Below, piece after piece: positions 7,884 to 18,101 of a stretch of DNA of 64,000 nt (position 1 is its first letter; each line of letters begins with the position of its first letter). This DNA is from Knoellia remsis (GTDB taxonomy: Bacteria; Actinomycetota; Actinomycetes; Actinomycetales; Dermatophilaceae), in contig NZ_PVTI01000019.1 in NCBI RefSeq assembly GCF_003002895.1, forward strand, positions 1 to 64,000. The letters run 5' to 3'. Under the pieces are notes generated by a model. It was given only the letters and a program-made list of their open reading frames with translations, searched no databases and was not told the origin of the DNA. Position numbers and translations under genes: made by a program.

Positions 7884-9275
7884 TCAGGCGTCGGTGACGC
7901 CCAAGAGCATGCGCACCTCGGCGGCGGTGATGACCGAGCCCGTGGCCAGCACGCCGCCACCGACGCCACCCTCGTCCGCAAGGGCCGCGGCCCGGTCGAG
8001 CGCGTCGGGCAGGTCCTCGACAACCGTCACCCGCGCATCCCCGAAGACACCCCGGGCGATCTCGCCGAGGTCGTGCGGGCGCATCGCGCGAGGTGAGGTC
8101 GTCCGCGAGATGACGACCTCGTCGAGGACCGGCTCGAGGATCTCGAGCATCTCGGTGGCGTCCTTGTCCTTGAGGATCGCGATGACCCCGACGAGCTTGG
8201 TGAAGGTGAACGCCTCGTTCAGCGCGTCGCGCAGGGCAAGCCCACCGGCGGGGTTGTGCGCCGCGTCGACGAGCACTGTGGGGCTGCGGCGCACGACCTC
8301 GAGCCGGCCCGGGGAGGTCACCCGCGCCAGTCCGGCGCGCAGCACGTCGACGTCGAGGGCCTGCTCTCCGCCGCCGACGAACGCCTCCACGGCCGCGACG
8401 GCCAGCGTGACGTTCTGGGCCATGTGCGCACCGTGCAGCGGCACGAAGAGGTCGGGATACGTGGCCGCCAGCCCGCGGATCGTCAGCGCCTGACCGCCCA
8501 CCGCGACGTCGGCCGACTCGATGCCGAACTGCTCACCCTCGTGCGCGATCTGCGCTCCGACCTCCTCGGCGCGCTCGTCGAGGATCGCGGTGACGGCCGG
8601 GTCGTTCTGCACGGCGGAGACGGCGATGCCGTCGGCCTTGATGATCCCCGACTTCTCCAGCGCGATGTCGGTCTCGGTGTCACCGAGGAAGTGCCGGTGG
8701 TCGAGCGCGATGGGCGTGATGACCGCGACCGAACCGTCGGCGACGTTCGTCGCATCCCACGCCCCGCCCATGCCGACCTCGACGACGGCGACGTCGACGG
8801 GCGCGTCGGCGAACGCGGCATACGCGACGGCGACGAGCACCTCGAAGTACGTCATCCGCGGACCACCCTCAGCGGTGAAGCGCGCGTCGACGACCCCGAT
8901 GAGCGGCGCGACGTCGTCGTAGGCCGCGAGGAACCGCTCGGCCGTGATCGGTCGCCCCCCGATGACGATGCGCTCGAGCATCGAGTGCAGGTGCGGCGAC
9001 GTGAACCGCCCAGTCTTCAGCCCCATCTCGTCGAGGACCGTCTCGATGACCCGGGCCGTCGTGGTCTTGCCGTTCGTGCCGGTGAGGTGGATGACGGGGA
9101 ACGTGTGCTGCGGGTCTCCGGCGAGCTCCATGACGGCCTGGATCCGGTCGATCGACGGCTCGAGGTCGTGCTCCGGGGCGCGCGCGAGGATCGACTCCTC
9201 GACCTCGCGCATCCGCTTGGTGATCTCGAGGGTGCGCGCTGCCTCGCGCTGGGCGGAGTCGGGGGCCGGTGACAT
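7884..9275 (-). CDS. folC: folylpolyglutamate synthase / dihydrofolate synthase
   Basis: About 463 residues. FolC adds glutamate to dihydropteroate and to reduced folates using ATP. The P-loop is present (HLTGTNGKTTTARVIETVL, about residue 60), as are the Mur-ligase features EVGMGGAWDATNV and the C-terminal DAAHNPAGG. I chose the ATG at 9275; an ATG at 9284 is also in frame. The open frame continues further upstream into the neighbouring gene, so longer starts are unlikely. In many actinobacteria folC sits directly beside DUF4233 and ndk; here a regulator and two transporters intervene. Confidence 0.93.
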   Translation of the reverse strand: MSPAPDSAQREAARTLEITKRMREVEESILARAPEHDLEPSIDRIQAVMELAGDPQHTFPVIHLTGTNGKTTTARVIETVLDEMGLKTGRFTSPHLHSMLERIVIGGRPITAERFLAAYDDVAPLIGVVDARFTAEGGPRMTYFEVLVAVAYAAFADAPVDVAVVEVGMGGAWDATNVADGSVAVITPIALDHRHFLGDTETDIALEKSGIIKADGIAVSAVQNDPAVTAILDERAEEVGAQIAHEGEQFGIESADVAVGGQALTIRGLAATYPDLFVPLHGAHMAQNVTLAVAAVEAFVGGGEQALDVDVLRAGLARVTSPGRLEVVRRSPTVLVDAAHNPAGGLALRDALNEAFTFTKLVGVIAILKDKDATEMLEILEPVLDEVVISRTTSPRAMRPHDLGEIARGVFGDARVTVVEDLPDALDRAAALADEGGVGGGVLATGSVITAAEVRMLLGVTDA

Positions 9276-9334
9276 GCCGCCCATTGTCTCAGGCGTCGTA
9301 TGCCGTCCCGTGCCGCACCGTGGACCGGCTCGCC

Positions 9335-10249
9335 TCAGCGGGTGACCGTCTCGGACCCCGGGGGCAGCGTCGGGTGACCGGGCGCCCAGCCCGGCGGCCC
9401 GAAGAGGTAGCCGGCGCGCTCGCGCCAGGTGCGCGCGCGGCATACGTCACGGAACACCGCAGCGAACTCGACGTACTGGAGCCGGAACGGGTTGTGCGTC
9501 GTCACCGGCACGGTGAGCCCGTAGACCGGCACGTCCTCCTCCTCGGCATACGTGCCGAACAGCCGGTCCCAGACGATGAGGATCCCGCCGTAGTTGCGGT
9601 CGAGGTACTGCTTCTGGCTCGCGTGGTGGACCCGGTGGTGGCTCGGGGTGTTGAGGACGAACTCGACCGGCGCCCACAGCTTCGGGATCGTCTCGGTGTG
9701 CACCCAGAACTGGTAGATGAGGTTGAGCGAGAAGGCGAAGAAGATCATCCACGGCGGCACCCCGAGCAGCGGCAGCGGCGTCCAGAAGAGCAGCTCACCC
9801 CATGGGTTCCACTTCTGCCGCAACGCGACGGAGTAGTTGAAGTACACCGACGAGTGGTGCGCCTGGTGGGCCGCCCAGAGGATGCGGATGCGGTGGCTCG
9901 CGCGGTGGTAGGCGTACCAGAGCAGGTCGACGGCGAGCAGCGTGAACACCCACGTCCACGGGCTGCTCGCATCGAGGTGCCACGGCGCGACCGACCACAG
10001 CGCGAAGTAGAGGAACAGTGCCGCGAACCGGGCCCCGAGGTTGATGACGACGGAGCCGAAGCCGCTGGCGAGGTTCGACGCGGTGTCCTTCGCGGCATAC
10101 CCCATCCGGCCGGGGTCGCCCGGCTCGTCGTGGTCGTCGAGGTACTTCAGCGACAGCAGCTCGAGACCGATGAACAGCGCGAAGAACGGCAGCGCGAAGA
10201 GCACCGGGTCGTGCGTCGGGTCGCTCATGATCGCCCAGGGGCTGTCCAT
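9335..10249 (-). CDS. sterol desaturase / fatty acid hydroxylase family protein
   Basis: About 304 residues with four to five membrane segments. The three His clusters that bind the di-iron centre are present: HRASH, HQAHHS and HRVHH. It should be a membrane-bound oxygen-dependent hydroxylase or desaturase acting on a lipid. The substrate (sterol, carotenoid or fatty acid) cannot be decided. I chose the ATG at 10249; ATG 10228 and a GTG at 10267 are alternatives. It lies between ileS and folC on the same strand and may be cotranscribed with folC. Confidence 0.85.
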   Translation of the reverse strand: MDSPWAIMSDPTHDPVLFALPFFALFIGLELLSLKYLDDHDEPGDPGRMGYAAKDTASNLASGFGSVVINLGARFAALFLYFALWSVAPWHLDASSPWTWVFTLLAVDLLWYAYHRASHRIRILWAAHQAHHSSVYFNYSVALRQKWNPWGELLFWTPLPLLGVPPWMIFFAFSLNLIYQFWVHTETIPKLWAPVEFVLNTPSHHRVHHASQKQYLDRNYGGILIVWDRLFGTYAEEEDVPVYGLTVPVTTHNPFRLQYVEFAAVFRDVCRARTWRERAGYLFGPPGWAPGHPTLPPGSETVTR

Positions 10250-10295
10250 GACCCCGAAGGTTACCAACGGGTATGCCGGTGGGCCGGCTCCCGCG

Positions 10296-13200
10296 TCAGA
10301 GCCTGGCGACGCGGATGCGCGCCTTCTCGCCGTCGCTGAGGTCGACCTCGACGGTCCCGTTCTCCAGCGGCAGGGCCTCGAGCTGCGGAGCCGAGCCGAA
10401 CTGGGTCGCGAGCGTCTCGTCGACGATGAGGCCCTGGTGCGCGACCGTCGCCTCCCACACCGGCTGCGAGCCCGTGATGGTCAGCGAGATCCGGTCGCTC
10501 ACGTCGAGCCCGGCCTCGCGACGGGCCTGCTGCACCGCGCGGATGACGTCGCGGGCGAGGCCCTCCGCGGCGAGCTCGGGCGTGACCTCCGTGTCGAGGA
10601 CGACGAAACCGCCGCCCGGCAGGACCGCCGTGGCACGCGACTGCTCGCCCCCGCCCTCCACGACCGTCTCGAGGACGTACTCGCCCTCGACGAGCTCGAG
10701 CCCGCCACTGGTGACGGTGCCGTCCTCGGCGACCGACCAGTCACCGGACTTGCTGCCCTTGATGGCCTGCTGGACGTCACGGCCCAGGCGCGGGCCAGCC
10801 GCGCGGGCGTTGACGGTGAGCCGCTGCGTCACGCCGAAGTCGCTCTCGCCCACCGCGTCGAGGTCGAGCAGCGACACCTGGCGGACGTTGACCTCGTCGG
10901 CGATGATCGGCGCGAAGTCGCGCAGCGCGGCGGCGTCCGGCACCGCGACGGTGAGGTCACGCAGCGGCAGGCGCACCCGCAGCTTCTCGGCCTTGCGCAG
11001 CGACGAGGCGACCGAGCAGATCGCCCGCACCTGGTCCATCCGGGCGACGAGCTCGTCATCGGCCGGCAGCTCGTCCGGCGAGGGCCAGTCGGTGAGGTGC
11101 ACCGAGCGGCCGCCGGTGAGGCCGCGCCAGATCTCCTCCGAGACGAGCGGCAGGAGCGGAGCCGTGACCCGGGTCAGTACCTCGAGCGTCGTGTAGAGCG
11201 TGTCGAACGCGGCACGCGCGTCGGCCGCGCTCTCGGTGGTCTCGGCACCGGTTCCGCTGTCCCAGAAGCGTTCTCGCGACCGGCGGATGTACCAGTTCGT
11301 CAGCACGTCGACGAAGCCGCGCACCGAGTCGCAGGCCCCGGCGACGTCGAGACCGTCGAGCTGGGCGGTCGTCGTCTCGACGAGCTGGCGCAGCTTCGCG
11401 AGCAGGTAGCGGTCGAGAGGTGCGGTGGACTCGGTGGAGCGCTGGGCGTCATACCCCTTGCTCTCGCCGTCGCCGTCGCCATCGGCGCCGCCACCGCTGT
11501 CGCCACCGCCGAAGGCGTTGGCGTAGAGCGAGAAGAAGTACCAGCTGTTCCACAGCGGGATGAGCACCTGGCGCACGCCCTCGCGGATGGCCTCCTCGGT
11601 GACGATGAGGTTGCCGCCGCGCAGGATCGGCGAGCTCATGAGGAACCAGCGCATCGCGTCGGCGCCGTCGCGGTCGAACACCTCGGTGACGTCGGGGTAG
11701 TTGCGCAGCGACTTGCTCATCTTCTGGCCGTCGTTGCCGAGGACGATGCCGTGGCAGATGACCGACGTGAACGCGGGCCGGTCGAACAGCGCCGTCGCGA
11801 GCACGTGCAGCGTGTAGAACCAGCCGCGCGTCTGCCCGATGTACTCGACGATGAAGTCGCCCGGGAAGTGGTGCTCGAACCAGTCGCGGTTCTCGAAGGG
11901 GTAGTGCACCTGCGCGAACGACATCGAGCCCGAGTCGAACCACACGTCGAGGACGTCCTCGACGCGGCGCATCGTGGACTGGCCCGTCGGGTCGTCGGGG
12001 TTGGGCCGGGTCAGCTCGTCGACGAACGGGCGGTGCAGGTTCGGCTCGCCGTCACGGTCGCGCGGCAGCCGCCCGAAGTCGCGCTCGAGCTCCTCGAACG
12101 AGCCGTAGACGTCGATGCGCGGGTACTCGGGGTTGTCCGAGCGCCAGACCGGAACAGGGCTGCCCCAGAAGCGGTTTCGCGTGATCGACCAGTCGCGGGC
12201 GTTCTCGAGCCAGCGGCCGAACTGGCCGTCCTTGACGTGCTCGGGCACCCACTCGATCTGCTGGTTGAGCTCGACCATGCGGTCCTTGAACTTCGTCACC
12301 TCGACGAACCACGACGAGACACCCTTGTAGATGAGCGGCTCGCGGCAGCGCCAGCAGTGCGGGTAGGAGTGCATGTAGGACTCGCGGCGCAGCAGCACCG
12401 TGCCCGGCGTCACCGAGCCGATGTCGCCGGCGCCCGCGCCGCGCGTCGCCGCCTTGAGGTGCTCGATGATCGGCACGTTGGCGTCGAAGACGAGCATGCC
12501 GGCGTACTCGTTCACCGGCGCGGTGAAGGCGCCGTCGGCGCCGACCGGCATGACCGGCTCGATGCCCTCGCGGTCGGTGACCTCCTTGTCGACCTCACCG
12601 AAGGCGCCGGCGGTGTGGACGACACCGGTACCGTCGGTCGTCGTCACGGCGTCGTCGGCGGCGACGATGCGGAACGCGTTCTCGTGCCCCGCGTAGTAGG
12701 AGAACGGCGGGGTGTAGGTGCGCCCCACGAGCTCGGAGCCCTTGTAGCGGCCGAGCACCGTCGGCTCCTCCCCGAGCTCGCGCGCGTAGTGCCCGAGCCG
12801 CGCCTCGGCGAGCAGGTACCGCGCCGTCGCGCCGTCTGCGCCGTCCGCGCCGTCCGCGCCGTCCCCACCGGCCTCGCGCCCCGGCACCGGCGCCTCGACG
12901 ACGACGTAGTCGATGTCGGAGCCGACCATGGCCGCCAGGTTGCTCGGCAGCGTCCACGGCGTCGTCGTCCACACGAGCAGGTGCGCGCCGTCGAGGACGG
13001 CGTCCTCACCGGTGGAGTCGAGGACCATGCCGACGGTGACCGCCGGGTCCTGGCGCATCTGGTAGACCTCGTCGTCCATCCGCAGCTCGTGGTTCGACAG
13101 CGGCGTCTGGTCGTTCCAGCAGTAGGGCAGGACGCGGAAGCCCTCGTAGATCAGCCCCTTGTCGTGGAGCGCCTTGAACGCCCACATCACCGACTCCATG

Positions 13201-13709
13201 TACGGCGCATTGAGCGTCTTGTAGTCGTTGTCGAAGTCGACCCACCGCGCCTGGCGGGTGACGTAGGCCTGCCACTCGTCGGTGTACTTGAGCACCGAGG
13301 CACGACAGGCGTCGTTGAACTTCTCGATGCCGAGCTCGAGGATCTCGTCCTTGGTCTTGATGTCGAGCTGGCTCATCGCCTCCAGCTCGGCCGGCAGGCC
13401 GTGGGTGTCCCACCCGAACCGGCGCTCGACCCGGTGCCCGCGCATCGTCTGGTAGCGCGGCACGAGGTCCTTGACGTAGCCGGTGAGCAGGTGCCCGTAG
13501 TGCGGCAGCCCGTTGGCGAACGGCGGGCCGTCGTAGAAGACGAACTCGTTCTCGCCGTTCTCGCCCGCGTCGCGCTGCTCGACGGAGGCCCGGAAGGTGT
13601 CGTCGTCGGCCCAGTACGCGAGCACCCCCTCCTCGATCTGCGGGAACGACGGGGAGGCGGGCACGCCGAGTGCGGCGCCGGGGTGGCTGGAGACCTTGGG
13701 GTAGGTCAT
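10296..13709 (-). CDS. ileS: isoleucyl-tRNA synthetase
   Basis: About 1137 residues, longer than the usual 1040-1060. The class I signatures are PHYGH (HIGH motif) and KMSKSLRN. The CP1 editing domain is present, with the [11 protein letters not shown] motif. The length excess comes partly from two low-complexity insertions: a GADGAD-type repeat near residue 285 inside the editing domain, and a Gly/Asp stretch near residue 740. I chose the ATG at 13709, with AGGAG upstream at 9-base spacing. The frame stays open far upstream, but that DNA is the T-box leader. Expression should follow uncharged tRNA-Ile through this leader. Confidence 0.96.
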   Translation of the reverse strand: MTYPKVSSHPGAALGVPASPSFPQIEEGVLAYWADDDTFRASVEQRDAGENGENEFVFYDGPPFANGLPHYGHLLTGYVKDLVPRYQTMRGHRVERRFGWDTHGLPAELEAMSQLDIKTKDEILELGIEKFNDACRASVLKYTDEWQAYVTRQARWVDFDNDYKTLNAPYMESVMWAFKALHDKGLIYEGFRVLPYCWNDQTPLSNHELRMDDEVYQMRQDPAVTVGMVLDSTGEDAVLDGAHLLVWTTTPWTLPSNLAAMVGSDIDYVVVEAPVPGREAGGDGADGADGADGATARYLLAEARLGHYARELGEEPTVLGRYKGSELVGRTYTPPFSYYAGHENAFRIVAADDAVTTTDGTGVVHTAGAFGEVDKEVTDREGIEPVMPVGADGAFTAPVNEYAGMLVFDANVPIIEHLKAATRGAGAGDIGSVTPGTVLLRRESYMHSYPHCWRCREPLIYKGVSSWFVEVTKFKDRMVELNQQIEWVPEHVKDGQFGRWLENARDWSITRNRFWGSPVPVWRSDNPEYPRIDVYGSFEELERDFGRLPRDRDGEPNLHRPFVDELTRPNPDDPTGQSTMRRVEDVLDVWFDSGSMSFAQVHYPFENRDWFEHHFPGDFIVEYIGQTRGWFYTLHVLATALFDRPAFTSVICHGIVLGNDGQKMSKSLRNYPDVTEVFDRDGADAMRWFLMSSPILRGGNLIVTEEAIREGVRQVLIPLWNSWYFFSLYANAFGGGDSGGGADGDGDGESKGYDAQRSTESTAPLDRYLLAKLRQLVETTTAQLDGLDVAGACDSVRGFVDVLTNWYIRRSRERFWDSGTGAETTESAADARAAFDTLYTTLEVLTRVTAPLLPLVSEEIWRGLTGGRSVHLTDWPSPDELPADDELVARMDQVRAICSVASSLRKAEKLRVRLPLRDLTVAVPDAAALRDFAPIIADEVNVRQVSLLDLDAVGESDFGVTQRLTVNARAAGPRLGRDVQQAIKGSKSGDWSVAEDGTVTSGGLELVEGEYVLETVVEGGGEQSRATAVLPGGGFVVLDTEVTPELAAEGLARDVIRAVQQARREAGLDVSDRISLTITGSQPVWEATVAHQGLIVDETLATQFGSAPQLEALPLENGTVEVDLSDGEKARIRVARL

Positions 13710-13739
13710 GTCGGGTGGCTCCTGCGGGTCGTCGGTCGT

Positions 13740-13985
13740 CAGGGTGTGGCTCGACGGGTGTCGGTCTGCTGACGAGGACGAAGGGCCGTCCCGTCCGGCG
13801 TATGCCGTCCGGTCGCCTCCGCGGTACCACCTCGCTTGCCGCAGCCGCTCGCCCGAGGCGGGCGGACGGCATACGGCCGCTCTTGCACCAGGTCGTGACG
13901 TGACCCCGACGTTCGGTTCTAGTGAGCGGAGCAAGGGCCCCGCCGTTCTTCCGAAGGCTCGCCGCTGATGACGGCTCGAACGCCT
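13740..13985 (-). promoter_or_regulatory. T-box leader of ileS
   Basis: On the minus strand the T-box core GGTGGTACCGCGG is seen at about 13818-13830, and a likely Ile specifier ATC at 13967-13969 followed by GCGGCGAGCC. This matches the actinobacterial ileS T-boxes with a shortened stem I, which are thought to act on translation initiation by hiding the ribosome binding site. No intrinsic terminator is visible, which agrees. A GTATGCCG copy lies in the linker at 13867. Confidence 0.88.
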
Positions 13986-13993
13986 GTGAGGGC

Positions 13994-14023
13994 AGTCTAC
14001 GCAGGCCGCCGGGCGCCACCCAA
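13994..14023 (-). promoter_or_regulatory. promoter of the ileS T-box transcript
   Basis: Reading the minus strand, TTGGGT (14018-14023) and TAGACT (13994-13999) are separated by 18 bases. The start would fall about 20 bases before the T-box specifier region. It lies back to back with the cobalamin riboswitch. Confidence 0.55.
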
Positions 14024-14035
14024 CCGCGTTACACT

Positions 14036-14180
14036 CGGTGGGTTCGCCGGACATCGGCGAGCACCCACCGCGACGCGGGGGGAAGCCGGTCGAAGTCCGG
14101 CGCTGACCCGCAGCCGTAGGCCGCCCGCGAGGGTGGCGAGCCGGAATGCCCCGTCGTCGCGAGCGGCTCCACATCACCGT
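14036..14180 (+). promoter_or_regulatory. cobalamin riboswitch
   Basis: The conserved core is clear: GGGGAAGCCGGTCGAAGTCC, then GCGCTGACCCGCAGCCGT, then GAGCCGGAATGCCC. A TACACT hexamer just upstream (14030-14035) may be the -10. The element precedes the DUF4430-ECF operon, so that operon should be repressed when cobalamin is abundant. Confidence 0.9.
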
Positions 14181-14266
14181 CGAGGTCACGGGACGGAGCC
14201 CGGACGGTCGGCAGGAGCCGGGTTCGGGCGGTCGTCACGAACCGCTGAGGAAGGCTCTCGCCCACC

Positions 14267-14929
14267 ATGATTCGCATCGCTCGTCGCCTTCGCGTCATCA
14301 CGCCTCTCGCGCTCGCTGCGCTCGTCGGTATGCCGGCCGCGGCCGTCGCCGAGACCTCACCCGGCGCGTCGGCCTGCTCCGGGGTCACCGTCGTCGTCGA
14401 GTCCTCCGAGGGCACGACGACGAGGTGCGCGCCGGGCGACCCGGCCACCGCCACGGAGGCGCTCGAGGCCGCCGGGCACGAGATCACCTGGACCAAGGCC
14501 TACGACGGCAAGGTCATCTGCCGCATCGACGGCGTCCCGGAGTCGGACACCTGCGCGGCGATGCCGCCGGCGACGGCGTTCTGGGGCTTCTTCCAGGCCG
14601 ACCCGCAGAAGCCCGGTGCCGCGTGGGCCTTCGCCACCGCGGGCGTCAGCGACGTCGACCCGGCGCCGGGGACCGCCATCGGCTTCCGGCTCGGCGACGG
14701 CGCGCTGCCGCAGACCTCTCCGGAGGCAGCGGTGGCGTCGGCGAGCCCGTCGGCCGCGGCGTCCCCGTCGAGCGACGCATCGACCGACGCGGCAGACGCC
14801 GCCGACGAGACCGCGGACGACGGGTCGGGCAGCTGGGCCCTCGTCGCGGGGCTCGTCCTGCTCGCGGCCCTCGTCGCGGCCGTCGCTCTCGTCGCCGCGC
14901 GCCGACGCCGGGGCGAGACGGTGGGGTGA
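14267..14929 (+). CDS. membrane-anchored DUF4430 protein, probable corrinoid-binding component
   Basis: 220 residues. There is a signal peptide (about 1-28, ending AVAE) and an extracytoplasmic domain of about 115 residues resembling DUF4430 (TATEALEAAGHEITW, then a WGFFQA segment). A Ser/Ala/Asp-rich stalk follows, then a C-terminal membrane helix with an Arg-rich stop. DUF4430 is related to the C-terminal domain of eukaryotic cobalamin carriers. The cobalamin riboswitch and the ECF genes downstream suggest it captures cobalamin at the cell surface. Its stop overlaps the ecfT start as GTGA. Binding is inferred, not shown. Confidence 0.75.
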   Translation: MIRIARRLRVITPLALAALVGMPAAAVAETSPGASACSGVTVVVESSEGTTTRCAPGDPATATEALEAAGHEITWTKAYDGKVICRIDGVPESDTCAAMPPATAFWGFFQADPQKPGAAWAFATAGVSDVDPAPGTAIGFRLGDGALPQTSPEAAVASASPSAAASPSSDASTDAADAADETADDGSGSWALVAGLVLLAALVAAVALVAARRRRGETVG

Positions 14930-16281
14930 ACGGCCTCGGCGGGGTGAACGGCCTCGGCGGGGCCGTGCCGCGTTCGGTGCATCCTGCCGCGTGGTGGCTG
15001 TGGGCCATCGCGCTGGCCGTCGCGGTGAGCCGCGTGACGAACCCCTTCGTGCTGCTCACTGCACTCGGCGTCGCCGCGCTGGTCGTCGTGGCCCGTCGCG
15101 GGTCGTCGCCGTGGGCCCGGTCCTTCCGGCTCTACCTGTGGCTCGGCGCCTTCATCGTCGCCGTCCGGGCCGTCCTGCACATCGTCGCCGGGCTGAAGAC
15201 CGGCGAGACGGTGATCCTGCCCCTGCCCGAGGTCGCGCTGCCGTCGTGGGCCTCCGGGATCAACCTCCTCGGCGACGTCCGGCTCGAGGGCTTCGTCGCG
15301 GCCGTCTGCGAAGGCCTCCGTCTCGCCGTGATGATCGCCTGCATCGGCGCGGCCAACGCCCTCGCCAACCCGAAGCGTCTCCTGCGCAGCCTTCCCGGCG
15401 CGCTGTCGGAGGTCGGATCGGCGATCGTCGTGACGATCACCGTCGCACCGCAGCTCGCCGACAGCGTGCAGCGCGTCATGCGCGCCCGCGCGCTGCGCGG
15501 GGAGTCCGCACGCGGCATACGGGCACTGCCCCGGGTCGCGCTGCCCGTCCTCGAGGACACCCTCGACCGCTCGATCATGCTGGCAGCGGCGATGGACTCG
15601 CGCGGCTACGGGCGGCGCCGGGTCCTCTCGCCGGCGGTGCGCGTGCTCACGGCGGTCTGCACCCTCGGCGGCCTGCTCCTCAGCGCCATCGGCATCTACG
15701 GCGTCCTCGACGCGACGACCCCGGGCTGGCTGGGCGCACCGGCCCTCACCGCGGGGGTCGGCATGTCCCTCCTCGGCATCTGGCTCGGTGGCCGCGCCAA
15801 CGCGCGCACGACCTACCGCCGCGACCCTTGGGGCGCTCCGGAGTGGGTCACCGTCGCCTGCGGCACCGCTGCCGTCGTGGGGGTGCAGCTGACGTTGCGC
15901 GGCGACGCCGCGTCATTGGGTATGCCGGTCGCGCCCCTCGCCGTCCCCGCGCTGCCGTTGCTCGCGCTCGGTGGGCTCCTGGTGGCCGGGCTCCCCGCAT
16001 TCGTGACGCCCGAGCCGCCGCGCCCCGCACCCCGGGGCCCCGCCTCCCCACTGATTGCCGATTCCGTGCGCCCCGACACCCCCAGAACCCCACTGATTGC
16101 GCAAACTTCGCATCCGAACGCCCCCTCCTTCCGTACGTCTCCCCGACTGATTGCGCAGACTTCGCATCCGAACGCCCCCTCCTCCCGCACGTCTCCCCGA
16201 CTGATTGCCCAGAGTTCGCACCGACGCGTGCGAAGTATGCGCAATAAGTCCCAGGCCTGGGCAGTGGAGGGCGAGTCATGA
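14926..16281 (+). CDS. ecfT: ECF transporter transmembrane component EcfT
   Basis: About 451 residues, long for EcfT (usually 230-270). The core has about five or six membrane helices and the coupling helices with the RALRGESARG and AAAMDSRGYGRR signatures that contact the ATPases. I chose the GTG at 14926, which overlaps the preceding stop; a second GTG at 14944 begins an 18-base repeat of the first codons. The last 80 residues are not EcfT-like and are encoded by direct repeats (16051-16222). The stop overlaps the next ATG. It couples ATP hydrolysis to release of substrate by the S component. Confidence 0.88.
   Translation: MNGLGGVNGLGGAVPRSVHPAAWWLWAIALAVAVSRVTNPFVLLTALGVAALVVVARRGSSPWARSFRLYLWLGAFIVAVRAVLHIVAGLKTGETVILPLPEVALPSWASGINLLGDVRLEGFVAAVCEGLRLAVMIACIGAANALANPKRLLRSLPGALSEVGSAIVVTITVAPQLADSVQRVMRARALRGESARGIRALPRVALPVLEDTLDRSIMLAAAMDSRGYGRRRVLSPAVRVLTAVCTLGGLLLSAIGIYGVLDATTPGWLGAPALTAGVGMSLLGIWLGGRANARTTYRRDPWGAPEWVTVACGTAAVVGVQLTLRGDAASLGMPVAPLAVPALPLLALGGLLVAGLPAFVTPEPPRPAPRGPASPLIADSVRPDTPRTPLIAQTSHPNAPSFRTSPRLIAQTSHPNAPSSRTSPRLIAQSSHRRVRSMRNKSQAWAVEGES
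16051..16222 (+). repeat. in-frame CTGATTGC repeats forming the EcfT tail
   Basis: Four units start with CTGATTGC, at 16051, 16093, 16147 and 16201. The two central units are 54 bases each and nearly identical. The first (16050-16067) is the exact reverse complement of an 18-base sequence found twice at 58252-58301. All unit lengths keep the reading frame. This looks like a dispersed repeat that has extended the gene. Confidence 0.8.
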
Positions 16282-18101
16282 CCGGGCCCGCGGTCGTCCT
16301 CGACCGCGTCAGCGTCCACTTTGACGACGCCGACGCGCCGGTCCTGCGCGACGTGTCCGTCCACGTGGAGGAGGGCGAGCTCGCGCTCGTCGTCGGACGC
16401 ACCGGCTCGGGGAAGTCGACCCTGCTGGGCACCATGACCGGCATCGTCCCGCACTTCACCGGTGGGACGCTCTCGGGCCGCGTCCTCGTCCACGGACGCG
16501 ACACCCGTGAGCACCGGCCGCGCGACCTCGCGGATCTCGTCGGGGTCGTCGGGCAGGACCCGCTCGCGGGCTTCGTCACCGACACCGTCGAGGAGGAGCT
16601 CGCCTACGGGATGGAGCAGCTGGGCCTGTCCGCTGCGACGATGCGCAAGCGTGTCGAGGAGACACTCGACCTCCTCGGCATCGCCGACCTGCGCGGGGCG
16701 GCGCTGCGTGAGCTCTCCGGCGGCCAGCAGCAACGGGTCGCGATCGGTTCGGTCCTCACCACCCATCCCAAGGTCATCGTCCTCGACGAGCCCACGTCGG
16801 CCCTCGACCCCACCGGCGCGGAGGACGTGCTCGCGACGATCACCCGTCTCGTGCACGACCTCGCCGTCACCGTCGTCGTCGCCGAGCACCGCATGGAGCG
16901 TGTCCTGCAGTACGCCGACACGGTCATCCACGTCGGCACCGATGGTCTTGTCTCGCAAGCAGATCCGGCGACCGCGATGGCCACCTCGACCGTCGCTCCG
17001 CCGGTCGTCCAGCTCGGCCGCTGGGCCGGCTGGTCACCACTGCCGCTGTCCGTGCGCGACGCGCGCCGCCGGGCCGCCTCGCTCCGCGGCCTCCCCCACA
17101 CCTCGGAATCCTTGCCGCACAACCACCTCGACCGGCTGGATGCTGCGCGGTCCGAAGCAGCCCGGCCCCGGGCAACACGGTCCGAAGCAGCGCGGCCCGC
17201 ATGGCGCACGGCCAGGAACGCCACCGAGCAGTCGGCTCTCGTGGCCACCGACGTCGCGGTGACCCACGGCCACGTCGTCGCAGTCGCCGGCGTCGACCTC
17301 ACCCTGCACCCCGGCGAGATCACCGCACTCATGGGCCGCAACGGCGCCGGTAAGTCCTCGCTCCTCTGGGCACTCCAGGGCTCGGGTCCGATGCGCTCCG
17401 GGTCGGTGCGCGTCACCGGTGACATCGACCCCCGGCGTCTCGACGCGGGGCAGCGACGCCGCCACGTCGGCCTCGTGCCGCAGTCCGCCGCCGACCTGCT
17501 CTATCTCGACTCGGTCGTGGCCGAATGTCGACAGGCAGACCGCGAGAGCGGTCGCCCGGCGGGCACCAGCCGCGCGCTCCTCGACAGGCTCGCACCCGGC
17601 ATACCGGACGACCGTCACCCCCGGGACCTGTCCGAGGGACAGCGTCTCGCGCTCGTCCTCGCCGTGCAGCTCACCGCGGACCCACCGGTGCTGCTCCTCG
17701 ATGAGCCGACGCGGGGCCTCGACTATGCGGGCAAGGCTGCGTTGCGGCAGGCGCTGCGCGCTCTCAGCGATGACGGCCGCTGCGTCGTCGTGTCCACGCA
17801 CGACGTGGAGTTCGTCGCCGAGACCGCCGACCGCGTCGTCGTCATGGCCGCCGGTGACGTCGTGGCCGACGGCACGACCCGCGAGGTCGTCGTCGCCTCC
17901 CCGGCTTTCGCGCCCCAGATCTCCAAGATCACCTCCCCTCAACCGTGGCTCACCCTCGACGACGTGCGTGCGGCCGTCGCCGACACCGACGGGGTTGTGG
18001 GGACCACCGATACCGACACGGTCGTGGCGACCGCCGGCCGTGACGGGCTCGTGGGTACTGCCGGCCGAGACGGGGTCGACGCTGGGGAGGACCGGCCATG
18101 A
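16278..18101 (+). CDS. ecfA: ECF transporter ATPase, two fused ABC domains
   Basis: 607 residues holding two complete ABC ATPase modules. Module 1 has Walker A GRTGSGKST (about residue 41), signature LSGGQQQ and Walker B VIVLDEPTSALD. Module 2 has GRNGAGKSS (about 355), a divergent signature LSEGQR and LLLDEPTRGLD. ECF systems usually have separate EcfA and EcfA'; here they are one chain joined by a linker with a short repeated Arg/Pro/Ser/Glu/Ala segment. It overlaps the genes before and after by ATGA and so belongs to the riboswitch-controlled operon. Confidence 0.93.
   Translation: MTGPAVVLDRVSVHFDDADAPVLRDVSVHVEEGELALVVGRTGSGKSTLLGTMTGIVPHFTGGTLSGRVLVHGRDTREHRPRDLADLVGVVGQDPLAGFVTDTVEEELAYGMEQLGLSAATMRKRVEETLDLLGIADLRGAALRELSGGQQQRVAIGSVLTTHPKVIVLDEPTSALDPTGAEDVLATITRLVHDLAVTVVVAEHRMERVLQYADTVIHVGTDGLVSQADPATAMATSTVAPPVVQLGRWAGWSPLPLSVRDARRRAASLRGLPHTSESLPHNHLDRLDAARSEAARPRATRSEAARPAWRTARNATEQSALVATDVAVTHGHVVAVAGVDLTLHPGEITALMGRNGAGKSSLLWALQGSGPMRSGSVRVTGDIDPRRLDAGQRRRHVGLVPQSAADLLYLDSVVAECRQADRESGRPAGTSRALLDRLAPGIPDDRHPRDLSEGQRLALVLAVQLTADPPVLLLDEPTRGLDYAGKAALRQALRALSDDGRCVVVSTHDVEFVAETADRVVVMAAGDVVADGTTREVVVASPAFAPQISKITSPQPWLTLDDVRAAVADTDGVVGTTDTDTVVATAGRDGLVGTAGRDGVDAGEDRP

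Noticed and set aside
10041-13772. A 1243-codon open frame on the plus strand opposite ileS
   Set aside because: Antisense shadow of IleRS, with no recognisable domain.
13710-14189. N-terminal extension of IleRS by 160 residues
   Set aside because: That DNA is the T-box leader and its promoter. The ATG at 13709 has a good ribosome site.
14146-14925. N-terminal extension of EcfT to a start at 14146
   Set aside because: It would overlap the whole DUF4430 gene and part of the riboswitch and is not protein-like. The GTGA overlap at 14926 is better.
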